The position numbers and the translations under genes are program-made. Below are positions 1 through 5,132 of a stretch of 6,048 nucleotides of DNA, piece after piece. Each line of letters opens with the position of its first letter. Positions within the stretch are counted from its first letter, which is position 1. Source of the DNA: Bacteroidota bacterium (GTDB lineage: Bacteria > Bacteroidota > Bacteroidia > Flavobacteriales_D > JABDKJ01); assembly GCA_027621335.1 (NCBI GenBank), contig JAQCAN010000158.1, forward strand, positions 1 to 6,048. The letters are read 5' to 3'. The notes under the pieces were generated by a model that worked only from the letters and a program-made list of their open reading frames with translations, had not been told where the DNA came from and searched no databases.

Positions 1-34
1 CGAGGTTCTCCATCAAAAGTTTAGTCAAATCCAT
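1..34 (-). CDS. Possible 5' end of a gene cut by the window edge
   Basis: An ATG at 34-32 on the minus strand opens a frame with no stop down to base 1, reading MDLTKLLMENL. It starts 38 bp after the stop codon of the upstream 174-residue gene and runs the same way, so it is a natural candidate for the next gene of that transcript. Only 11 codons are visible, which is too few to identify a product or to exclude chance. A second in-frame ATG at codon 8 could equally be the true start. No function is proposed. Confidence 0.3.
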   Translation of the reverse strand, partial: MDLTKLLMENL

Positions 35-49
35 CTATTTCAATTTTTA

Positions 50-67
50 GGATGCCCGAAGGTACCC
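50..67 (-). other. Small hairpin with a UUCG loop after the 174-residue gene
   Basis: On the minus strand GGGTACC, TTCG and GGCATCC can fold into a 7-bp stem with one A-C mismatch and one G-U pair, closed by the stable C(UUCG)G tetraloop. It begins 5 bp past the stop codon of the conserved hypothetical gene. The bases that follow are TAAAAATTG rather than a run of T, so it does not qualify as an intrinsic terminator. It could be an mRNA 3'-end stabiliser or processing element between two genes, or chance. Confidence 0.3.
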
Positions 68-72
68 CATAA

Positions 73-597
73 TCAGGATTTCTTCTCTCCCACGAAGTAG
101 TCCTCTTTATTATCAAAGAGGACGTTGAAAGTGGTCATGCTCCCATAACAACGGGTGATGTATTGTTGAAGATTGACTTTATCCTCATCGCTGAGGACCT
201 TGTGACTATTGATGTTCTGCTCGAGCACTCTCATCCTATCCCTCATCATGACGATCTTATGGAAGAAGGCCTCAATGGGCACTTCCTTGCTCTGCAGACC
301 TGCCTTACCGGGAGTCATGGTGAGGTTACCGCCTACCCATTTCTCTCCAAGATCCACTGGATGTTGGATGAACTCCATCTCGGTGAGGACATTGCGTAAA
401 GCATCTTCTATGTACTCCATATCCACTCCTGCCTCTTCTTGGCTGAAGCCATAATCGAGCAGTTCGAAGCCTTCAAAGGCCTTGGAGATAGTTTGATCGC
501 TTTCTCTAAAAAAGACTTTCCAATTCGTTCCTTCCTCTCCACATACGATTCCTTCACCAAAGGTGGGGTGTTTCACGCGAGCTCCTAATGTGATCAT
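73..597 (-). CDS. Conserved hypothetical protein with UvrD/PcrA-tail-like N-terminus
   Basis: This codes for 174 residues of unknown function. Residues 1-48 contain GARVKHPTFGEGIV followed by a short beta-rich stretch (WKVFF, then FELL). This resembles the small Tudor/SH3-like fold at the C-terminus of UvrD/PcrA helicases, which contacts RNA polymerase or nucleic acid. The rest is largely helical and acidic-to-mixed. It contains the distinctive blocks KWVGGNLTMTPG (about 87-98), PIEAFFHKIVMMRDRMRVLEQ (about 108-128) and LQQYITRCYGSMTTFNVLF (about 143-161), which I recall from conserved flavobacterial hypotheticals; this is memory, not a search. There is no signal peptide or membrane segment, so it is probably cytoplasmic. 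I start it at the ATG at 597 because the recognisable domain begins three residues later. An upstream ATG at 648 would add 17 residues that merely translate a 15-bp tandem repeat and an inverted repeat. The gene lies 176 bp downstream of folD on the same strand and may have its own promoter. Confidence 0.85.
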   Translation of the reverse strand: MITLGARVKHPTFGEGIVCGEEGTNWKVFFRESDQTISKAFEGFELLDYGFSQEEAGVDMEYIEDALRNVLTEMEFIQHPVDLGEKWVGGNLTMTPGKAGLQSKEVPIEAFFHKIVMMRDRMRVLEQNINSHKVLSDEDKVNLQQYITRCYGSMTTFNVLFDNKEDYFVGEKKS

Positions 598-604
598 ACT
601 CTGA

Positions 605-634
605 TATTGAATGATTAAGTATTGAATGATTAAG
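605..634 (-). repeat. Perfect 15-bp tandem duplication in the 5' leader
   Basis: The plus-strand unit TATTGAATGATTAAG occurs at 605-619 and again at 620-634 with no mismatch, giving exactly two copies head to tail. It sits 7 bp before the preferred ATG of the 174-residue gene, between that ATG and the candidate promoter, so it would be in the 5' UTR. Because the unit is a multiple of three, the reading frame stays open across it. That explains the apparent N-terminal extension with LIIQY repeated twice. It may be a recent slippage duplication or a doubled protein- or RNA-binding site. Confidence 0.9.
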
Positions 635-654
635 GCCCAATGATACAATGGGCC
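634..654. repeat. Inverted repeat GGCCCA-N9-TGGGCC
   Basis: GGCCCA at 634-639 and TGGGCC at 649-654 are perfect 6-bp complements around a 9-base spacer. The element lies between folD and the 174-residue gene, directly next to the 15-bp tandem repeat, and spans the candidate -7 box of that gene. As DNA it could be an operator. As RNA it could be a weak hairpin, but the following bases TTAATCATT are a poor T-tract for termination. Confidence 0.55.
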
Positions 655-668
655 TATCCCAATTTCAA
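638..668 (-). promoter_or_regulatory. Candidate Bacteroidetes-type promoter for the 174-residue gene
   Basis: On the minus strand, TTG (668-666) is followed after 20 bases by TATCATTG (645-638). This differs at one position from the -7 consensus TAnnTTTG used by Bacteroidetes primary sigma factor, and the spacing is within the usual 17-23. Transcription would start near 632, giving a leader of about 35 bases that includes the tandem repeat. The match is short and was found by eye. The gene could instead be read through from ffh-folD. Confidence 0.35.
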
Positions 669-773
669 GTGGATCTCAAAGCAGGCATCAACATCTTTAT
701 GAGAGAAAGACTCAATCAGCGTTACTAGGACAATAAATAGAAATGACAAGATATTCCAATAAGGAATGAAGGC

Positions 774-1640
774 CTAGCCTGCGGCCTGCAACGTATTCTT
801 CAGAAGAGCTACAATAGTCATTGGCCCCACACCGCCAGGTACAGGGCTGATGGCCTCCGTCTTGGAGGCGACCTCATCGAAGTCCACATCTCCGATCAAA
901 CGGTAGCCGCTTTTCTTAGTCTTGTCTTCGATGCGATGGATACCCACATCCACAATGACCGCTCCTTCCTTCACCATATCAGCGGTTAAGAAATGAGGAC
1001 GACCTACCGCTGCGATGATGATGTCGGCTTGCAAGCTCAATGACTTGATATCCTTGGTGCGACTGTGCGCAAGAGTGACTGTGCAGTTGCCAGGACTACT
1101 ATTTCGCGCTAAAAGAATACTCATTGGTGAACCTACGATGTTACTGCGCCCTAGGACCAAGCAGTGTTTTCCTTCGGTTTGAATGTCATTCTTCTCCAAA
1201 AGCTGAAGGATTCCATAAGGCGTGGCAGGCAGAAAACATGGCAATCCGAGAACCATTCGTCCCACATTCAGTGGGTGGAATCCATCTACATCTTTCTCAG
1301 GGGAAACGGCCTCTATGATACGCTGGTCATCGATATGATCAGGTAAGGGAAGCTGAACGATGAAGCCGTGGATGGAAGGGTCATCATTCAATTTATGGAC
1401 CTCCTTAAGAAGCTCTTCTTCAGAGATATCGGCATCTAGTTTCACCAAGGTGCTCTCAAAGCCTACTTTGGCACAAGCTTTCACCTTGGCATTCACATAG
1501 GTGAGGCTAGCTCCATTTTCTCCTACCAGCACAGCTGCCAGATGTGGTCTGGACTTTCCTGCAGCAAGGCGAGCCTTGACTTCTTCAGCAATCTCTAGCT
1601 TGATGCTCTCTGCGGTCTCTTTTCCGTTCAGTATCCTCAT
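774..1640 (-). CDS. folD: FolD, methylenetetrahydrofolate dehydrogenase / methenyl-THF cyclohydrolase
   Basis: This is the 288-residue bifunctional cytoplasmic enzyme that oxidises 5,10-methylene-THF with NADP+ and hydrolyses the resulting methenyl-THF to 10-formyl-THF, supplying one-carbon units for purine and formyl-Met-tRNA synthesis. The catalytic domain shows Tyr48 and Lys52 in TYVNAKVKAC, then VQLPLPDHI (95-103) and PEKDVDGFHPLNVGR (114-128). The substrate-loop motif LPATPYGIL (137-145) follows. The Rossmann dinucleotide motif GRSNIVGSP is at 164-172, and the C-terminal signature PVPGGVGPMT at 266-275. Length is normal and no key residue is missing. The start is supported by the typical MRILNGKE opening. 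It begins 8 bp after the ffh stop codon on the same strand, so it is almost certainly cotranscribed with ffh. No convincing terminator follows the TAG stop; a 5-bp ATTCC/GGAAT repeat at 753-767 has no T-run. Confidence 0.97.
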   Translation of the reverse strand: MRILNGKETAESIKLEIAEEVKARLAAGKSRPHLAAVLVGENGASLTYVNAKVKACAKVGFESTLVKLDADISEEELLKEVHKLNDDPSIHGFIVQLPLPDHIDDQRIIEAVSPEKDVDGFHPLNVGRMVLGLPCFLPATPYGILQLLEKNDIQTEGKHCLVLGRSNIVGSPMSILLARNSSPGNCTVTLAHSRTKDIKSLSLQADIIIAAVGRPHFLTADMVKEGAVIVDVGIHRIEDKTKKSGYRLIGDVDFDEVASKTEAISPVPGGVGPMTIVALLKNTLQAAG

Positions 1641-1648
1641 ATCTTATG

Positions 1649-2998
1649 TTATGCGCTCGGCATTTTTCCTCCCATGCGCTGCATGTTCTTCATCATGTTG
1701 GCCATGTTGCGCTTATCGCTCATCATGTGCATCATCTTGCGCATCTCATCGAATTGCTTGATGAGCTTATTGACCTCTTGGATGTTGGTCCCGCTTCCAG
1801 CCGCGATGCGCTTTCTTCTGCTAGTGGTCAATAGCTGAGGATTGCCGCGTTCCTGAACTGTCATGGAGCGAATGATAGCTTCTACGCCTTTGAAAGCATC
1901 ATCATCCATATCCACGTTCTTCATCATCTTGCCCACTCCTGGGATCATACCCATGAGGTCCTTCAAGTTACCCATCTTCTTGATCTGCTGGATCTGACCT
2001 AAGAAATCCTCAAAGTCGAACTTGTTCTTGGCAATCTTCTTCTGAAGGCGCTTAGCTTCTACCTCATCATACTGCTCTTGCGCGCGTTCCACCAAGCTGA
2101 CCACGTCTCCCATTCCGAGGATACGATTGGCCATACGGTCTGGATAGAAGATATCCAGAGCATCCATCTTCTCTCCCGTTCCTACGAATTTGATGGGCTT
2201 ATTAACTACAGAACGGATGGAAAGGGCCGCTCCACCACGGGTGTCACCGTCCAGTTTGGTGAGCACCACTCCATCGAAGTTGATACGTTCATTGAAGGTC
2301 TTTGCGGTATTGACCGCATCCTGTCCTGTCATGGCGTCTACCACGAAAAGGGTTTCTGATGGATTGATGGCGGCTTTCACCCGCTCTATCTCATCCATCA
2401 TCTGTTCATCCACAGCCAAACGGCCGGCAGTATCTACAATAACTGGGCTCAATCCTCTCTCTCTAGCGAAAGCGATAGCCCGAGTAGCGATCTCCACAGG
2501 GTCCTTGGACTCTTTATCAGAGAACACTTCCACTCCAATGGACGCTCCCACAACATGCAACTGATCGATGGCCGCAGGACGGTAGACATCACAGGCCACA
2601 AGAAGGGGCTTGCGATTCTGTTTGGTCTTCAGCATGTTCGCCAGTTTACCTGAGAAGGTGGTCTTACCGCTTCCTTGCAGTCCTGACATAAGGATGACAG
2701 GCGGCTTTCCTTCCAAGCTGATGTCCACTTGCTTGCCACCCATGAGGGCGACCAGTTCATCATTGCAGATCTTGACCAAGAGTTGGCTTGGGGAGATGGA
2801 GTTGAGTACATCGGCTCCAAGCGCCTTTTCCTTCACCCGATCGGTGAAATCCTTGGCAGTCTTGTACTCGACATCCGCATCCAGAAGGGCTCTTCTTACT
2901 TCCTTGAGTGTTTCGGCCACATTGACTTCAGTGACCTGTCCTTGACCTTTTAAGACCTTGAAGGCTCTATCCAGTTTATCAGAAAGATTCTCGAACAT
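1649..2998 (-). CDS. ffh: Ffh, signal recognition particle GTPase (SRP54)
   Basis: This is the 449-residue protein subunit of the bacterial signal recognition particle. It binds signal sequences of nascent membrane proteins and 4.5S RNA, and docks to FtsY at the membrane in a GTP-dependent way. The N-terminal helical domain (1 to about 95) contains LKEVRRALLDADV. The GTPase domain shows the P-loop GLQGSGKTT (106-114), DVYRPAAIDQL (137-147), DTAGR (189-193) and TKLDGDTRGG (247-256). GMGDVVSLVE (295-304) leads into the M domain. The RNA-binding motif SRRKRIAAGSG is at 393-403, and the methionine-rich tail has 11 Met between 419 and 446, as expected for the signal-peptide groove. Length and motifs are complete. 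It is the first gene of the ffh-folD unit, and its upstream region is shared with divergent trxA. No 4.5S RNA gene is recognisable nearby. Confidence 0.98.
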   Translation of the reverse strand: MFENLSDKLDRAFKVLKGQGQVTEVNVAETLKEVRRALLDADVEYKTAKDFTDRVKEKALGADVLNSISPSQLLVKICNDELVALMGGKQVDISLEGKPPVILMSGLQGSGKTTFSGKLANMLKTKQNRKPLLVACDVYRPAAIDQLHVVGASIGVEVFSDKESKDPVEIATRAIAFARERGLSPVIVDTAGRLAVDEQMMDEIERVKAAINPSETLFVVDAMTGQDAVNTAKTFNERINFDGVVLTKLDGDTRGGAALSIRSVVNKPIKFVGTGEKMDALDIFYPDRMANRILGMGDVVSLVERAQEQYDEVEAKRLQKKIAKNKFDFEDFLGQIQQIKKMGNLKDLMGMIPGVGKMMKNVDMDDDAFKGVEAIIRSMTVQERGNPQLLTTSRRKRIAAGSGTNIQEVNKLIKQFDEMRKMMHMMSDKRNMANMMKNMQRMGGKMPSA

Positions 2999-3028
2999 CA
3001 GCTATTCCTAGGGATTTTAATTAGTGGG

Positions 3029-3048
3029 CCTAAATTTAGCCATTTAGG
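3029..3048. repeat. Inverted repeat CCTAAAT-N6-ATTTAGG upstream of ffh
   Basis: CCTAAAT (3029-3035) and ATTTAGG (3042-3048) are perfect 7-bp complements separated by 6 bases, about 30-50 bp upstream of the ffh start. The left arm is also part of the 10-bp palindrome CTAAATTTAG (3030-3039). On the minus strand TAAATTTA (3038-3031) is one base away from a Bacteroidetes -7 box, but no TTG lies 17-23 bases upstream of it. The element could be an operator or part of the ffh promoter. It is short and AT-rich, so chance is possible. Confidence 0.4.
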
Positions 3049-3172
3049 GGCGTATTATTTTCCACAATTCCTGTCTGAGAATGGCAGAATACCAAAAGCC
3101 TATTCTCTTGATTCTTGGAGGGTTACCACATTTCATGTCAATTTCTCCACAGCAAAGACTGCAATTATGGCA

Positions 3173-3206
3173 TCAAAGTACCTTCGGCAAGGCATTTGCC
3201 CTTTGA
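3173..3206. repeat. Nested inverted repeats over the trxA -33 region
   Basis: The outer arms TCAAAG (3173-3178) and CTTTGA (3201-3206) enclose the inner arms GGCAA (3186-3190) and TTGCC (3196-3200), which have a 5-base loop. The two right arms are contiguous while the left arms are 7 bases apart, so a folded form would carry a bulge. The element covers the TTG of the candidate trxA promoter. It may therefore be a binding site for a regulator, but the arms are short. Confidence 0.35.
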
Positions 3207-3223
3207 AAAAGCGAGTACATTCG
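3196..3223 (+). promoter_or_regulatory. Candidate trxA promoter
   Basis: TTG at 3196-3198 is followed after 17 bases by TACATTCG (3216-3223), one mismatch from the Bacteroidetes -7 consensus TAnnTTTG. A start a few bases downstream would leave a leader of about 20 nt before the trxA ATG. The leader ends in the purine-rich stretch AGAGAAAGAGAAAAC, typical of starts in this phylum that lack a strong Shine-Dalgarno sequence. TATAAA at 3224-3229 looks like a sigma70 -10 but would give a leader of only about 12 nt. Confidence 0.4.
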
Positions 3224-3248
3224 TATAAATCCTAGAGAAAGAGAAAAC

Positions 3249-3572
3249 ATGGCAGTAGAAATCACTACCTCGAATTTTGAAGAGGTGCTTAACACAGACA
3301 AGCCAGTCATGATCGACTTTTGGGCAGCATGGTGCGGCCCTTGTCGCATGATCGCCCCACTCGTTGACGAGTTGGCAGAAGAATATAAGGATAGAGCAGT
3401 CATCGCTAAGGTGGATGTGGACTCTAACCAAGAGATAGCAATGAAGTATGGCGTCAGGAACATCCCCACTGTGCTTTTCCTTAAGAACGGAGAAGTGGTA
3501 GACAAGTCAGTGGGAGCTGTACCAAAGAATGTCCTATCGGACAAGATAGACGCCCACATCTTAGTTAAGTGA
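3249..3572 (+). CDS. trxA: Thioredoxin TrxA
   Basis: This is a 107-residue cytoplasmic thioredoxin, essentially the standard family length. It reduces protein disulfides using electrons from thioredoxin reductase. The active site is WCGPC at 28-32 (Cys29 and Cys32), preceded by the buried Asp23 in IDFWAAW. The cis-proline loop is NIPT (71-74, Pro73), followed by the FLKNGE strand-turn and the conserved Gly89-Ala90. There is no signal peptide or lipobox, so it is the general cytoplasmic type rather than a TlpA/ResA-like envelope protein. The ATG at 3249 gives the usual N-terminus MAVEITTSNFEEV. The gene is monocistronic: it is divergent from ffh, has its own candidate promoter, ends at an intrinsic terminator and converges on murI with 2 bp between stop codons. 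Confidence 0.97.
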   Translation: MAVEITTSNFEEVLNTDKPVMIDFWAAWCGPCRMIAPLVDELAEEYKDRAVIAKVDVDSNQEIAMKYGVRNIPTVLFLKNGEVVDKSVGAVPKNVLSDKIDAHILVK

Positions 3573-3574
3573 CC

Positions 3575-4435
3575 TTAATTTAAATCCTCACCTGAACGGT
3601 GGGGATTTTTTTTTGCCTCAATGTCCACCCTTTGGCTATGGACAGGTGCTGAATAATAGTTCTCCCCCAAGCGCTCGAAGCTCTCTGGAGAATCTGTAGT
3701 GAGGAAGATGCGACTTCCGCCTTTGCTGCAAAGGGCTTCCATCTCAGGATGCCTACTCAAATAATCCCTTAGTGAATGTGCCACCAGCTCACCTTGACTG
3801 ATAAGGGTGATCCCTTCAGGAAGATGCGCCTTGATGGTGGCATACATCAAGGGATAATGGGTACAGGCCAATAAAACCGCATCGATATCAGGATGTTGAC
3901 CCAATAGCTCCGAAAGGTATTTCTGCGTGATGAGATGTGCAGCTTCAGAACCGATCTCGTCATTCTCCACCATGGGCACCCAAAGCGGACAGGCCTGCTG
4001 ATGCACTTGGATATCCGGAGCGTACTTCTGGGCTTCGATGACATAGCTCCCAGAGTTGACCGTTGCTGTGGTTCCACATAGCCCGATATGACCTGAATGG
4101 CTGAACTCCGAGAGTCTCTCCGTAGTAGGACGAATGACTCCAAGGACACGTTTCTGTGGCCCAAAACTGGCCAGATTCTTTCGCTGGATGGTCCTCAGCG
4201 CATTGGCCGATGCTGTATTGCAGGCCAGGATGACCAGATTGCAGCCTTGTTCGAAGAGATACCTGACACCTTCCAGTGTGAATTCATATACCTTTTCCAA
4301 GGACCTTGTGCCATAAGGAGTCCGAGCATTGTCACCCAAGTAGATGTAATCGAATTCAGGTAATTGCTTTTCTATCTCCTTGAAGACGGTCAGCCCACCG
4401 TATCCGGAATCGAATATGCCTATAGGTCCTTTCAT
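3575..4435 (-). CDS. murI: MurI, glutamate racemase
   Basis: This is a 286-residue cytoplasmic enzyme that interconverts L- and D-glutamate without cofactor, supplying D-Glu for the MurD step of peptidoglycan synthesis. The N-terminal motif IGIFDSGYGGLTV holds the catalytic Asp9. GDNARTPYG is at 34-42. The two catalytic cysteines are Cys72 in LACNTASA and Cys191 in LACTHYP, with GLCGTTATVNSG (118-129) between them. I chose the ATG at 4435 because the family motif begins three residues later. An earlier in-frame ATG at 4471 would add 12 residues that only read back through the response-regulator gene. The start follows the regulator's TGA by 1 bp, so translation is probably coupled. The last 10 or so codons coincide with the trxA terminator hairpin and include nine consecutive A residues coding for Lys-Lys-Asn. 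The tail past about residue 265 is not conserved in the family as I know it. Confidence 0.96.
   Translation of the reverse strand: MKGPIGIFDSGYGGLTVFKEIEKQLPEFDYIYLGDNARTPYGTRSLEKVYEFTLEGVRYLFEQGCNLVILACNTASANALRTIQRKNLASFGPQKRVLGVIRPTTERLSEFSHSGHIGLCGTTATVNSGSYVIEAQKYAPDIQVHQQACPLWVPMVENDEIGSEAAHLITQKYLSELLGQHPDIDAVLLACTHYPLMYATIKAHLPEGITLISQGELVAHSLRDYLSRHPEMEALCSKGGSRIFLTTDSPESFERLGENYYSAPVHSQRVDIEAKKNPHRSGEDLN
3583..3614 (+). terminator. Intrinsic terminator of trxA, inside the murI 3' end
   Basis: AATCCTCACC (3583-3592) pairs with GGTGGGGATT (3598-3607) over 10 bp, with one T-G wobble and a 5-base loop TGAAC. The 3' arm runs directly into nine T residues (3606-3614). It begins 11 bp after the trxA stop codon. 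On the opposite strand the hairpin is followed by TAAATTAAGG, so it is much weaker as a terminator for murI. The same bases encode the last residues of MurI. Confidence 0.9.
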
Positions 4436-4436
4436 G

Positions 4437-5132
4437 TCAGTCAGTCTCAAAGATGCGGAATCCCACGCCATGGATGTTCTCTATCTGTATCCGTGGGTCT
4501 TCGGAGAGGTACTTCCTCAGCTTGGAGATATAAACGTCCAAGCTTCTTCCCGTATGGTAGTCATCCCTTCCCCAAACCAGATTCAAGAGCATGTGCCGCT
4601 CGATGACCTCTCCACGCTTCTGCAGGAGGACATCCAAGACCTTGGATTCGGTCTTGGTCAACTTGCGTTCGGTATCACCTAGTTTCAAACTGTTCAACAT
4701 GGGCTGGAAGTTGAAATCCCCAATGTTCATCAAGGCTTGTTCTGCCGCATTATCCTCATCTCCGTTCCTCCTTAATATAGCCCTGATCTTCAGCTCCAAT
4801 TCCTGTTGTTCGAAGGGCTTGGTCAAATAATCATCTCCTCCTACACCATAGCCTTGCTCCTTATCCGCCATATTGGACCTGGCCGTCAAGAAGAGGATGG
4901 GCACATTGGCATCCATGACCCTTATGTCCTTGGCCAAGCTGAATCCATCTTTCTCAGGCAGCATGACATCCAGGATGCAGAGGTCATAGCGCTGTGAATT
5001 GAATTGATGCAATCCTGATTTCCCATCCCGCATCAGATGGACGAGATAACCTGCCCTTTGAAGCCCGTCTTGAACAACAAAGCCCAGATTAGGGTCATCT
5101 TCCACATACAAGATCTTCTTCTTAGTCTTCAT
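4437..5132 (-). CDS. OmpR-family response regulator (RprY-like)
   Basis: This is a 231-residue DNA-binding response regulator. The receiver domain (about 5-122) has the acidic pocket Glu11-Asp12-Asp13 in YVEDDP, the phospho-acceptor Asp55 in CILDVMLPEKDGF, switch Thr83 in LFLTARS and Lys105 in DDYLTKPF. The C-terminal winged-helix domain (about 132-229) shows LTKTESKVLDVLLQ, the recognition-helix stretch RSLDVYISKLRKYL and the closing hairpin IHGVGFRI. All residues needed for phosphorylation are present. Its ATG lies inside the end of the kinase gene (11-bp overlap), and its TGA is 1 bp before the murI ATG, so all three genes are probably translated from one mRNA. The overall sequence looks like RprY of Bacteroides, but the stimulus and targets cannot be read from the sequence, so I leave the symbol empty. 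Confidence 0.95.
   Translation of the reverse strand: MKTKKKILYVEDDPNLGFVVQDGLQRAGYLVHLMRDGKSGLHQFNSQRYDLCILDVMLPEKDGFSLAKDIRVMDANVPILFLTARSNMADKEQGYGVGGDDYLTKPFEQQELELKIRAILRRNGDEDNAAEQALMNIGDFNFQPMLNSLKLGDTERKLTKTESKVLDVLLQKRGEVIERHMLLNLVWGRDDYHTGRSLDVYISKLRKYLSEDPRIQIENIHGVGFRIFETD

Noticed and set aside
598..648. Upstream start at 648 for the 174-residue protein
   Set aside because: The added residues only translate the tandem and inverted repeats, and the domain begins right after the ATG at 597.
753..767. ATTCC/GGAAT hairpin as folD terminator
   Set aside because: The stem is only 5 bp and AT-rich, and no T-run follows on the minus strand.
2190..2564. Long plus-strand open frames inside ffh, and similar ones inside folD, the kinase and the regulator
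   Set aside because: They are antisense shadows of genes whose motifs are unambiguous on the other strand, and their translations show no domain pattern.
2999..3248. 4.5S SRP RNA gene next to ffh
   Set aside because: I looked for a long hairpin with the GGAA-type apical loop and asymmetric internal loop and saw none; only short inverted repeats are present.
3173..3559. Minus-strand 128-codon open frame over trxA
   Set aside because: It is antisense to a complete thioredoxin with an intact active site; its translation has no recognisable motif.
4436..4471. Upstream start at 4471 for MurI
   Set aside because: It would overlap the regulator gene by 35 bp and add 12 residues before a family motif that normally begins at the N-terminus.
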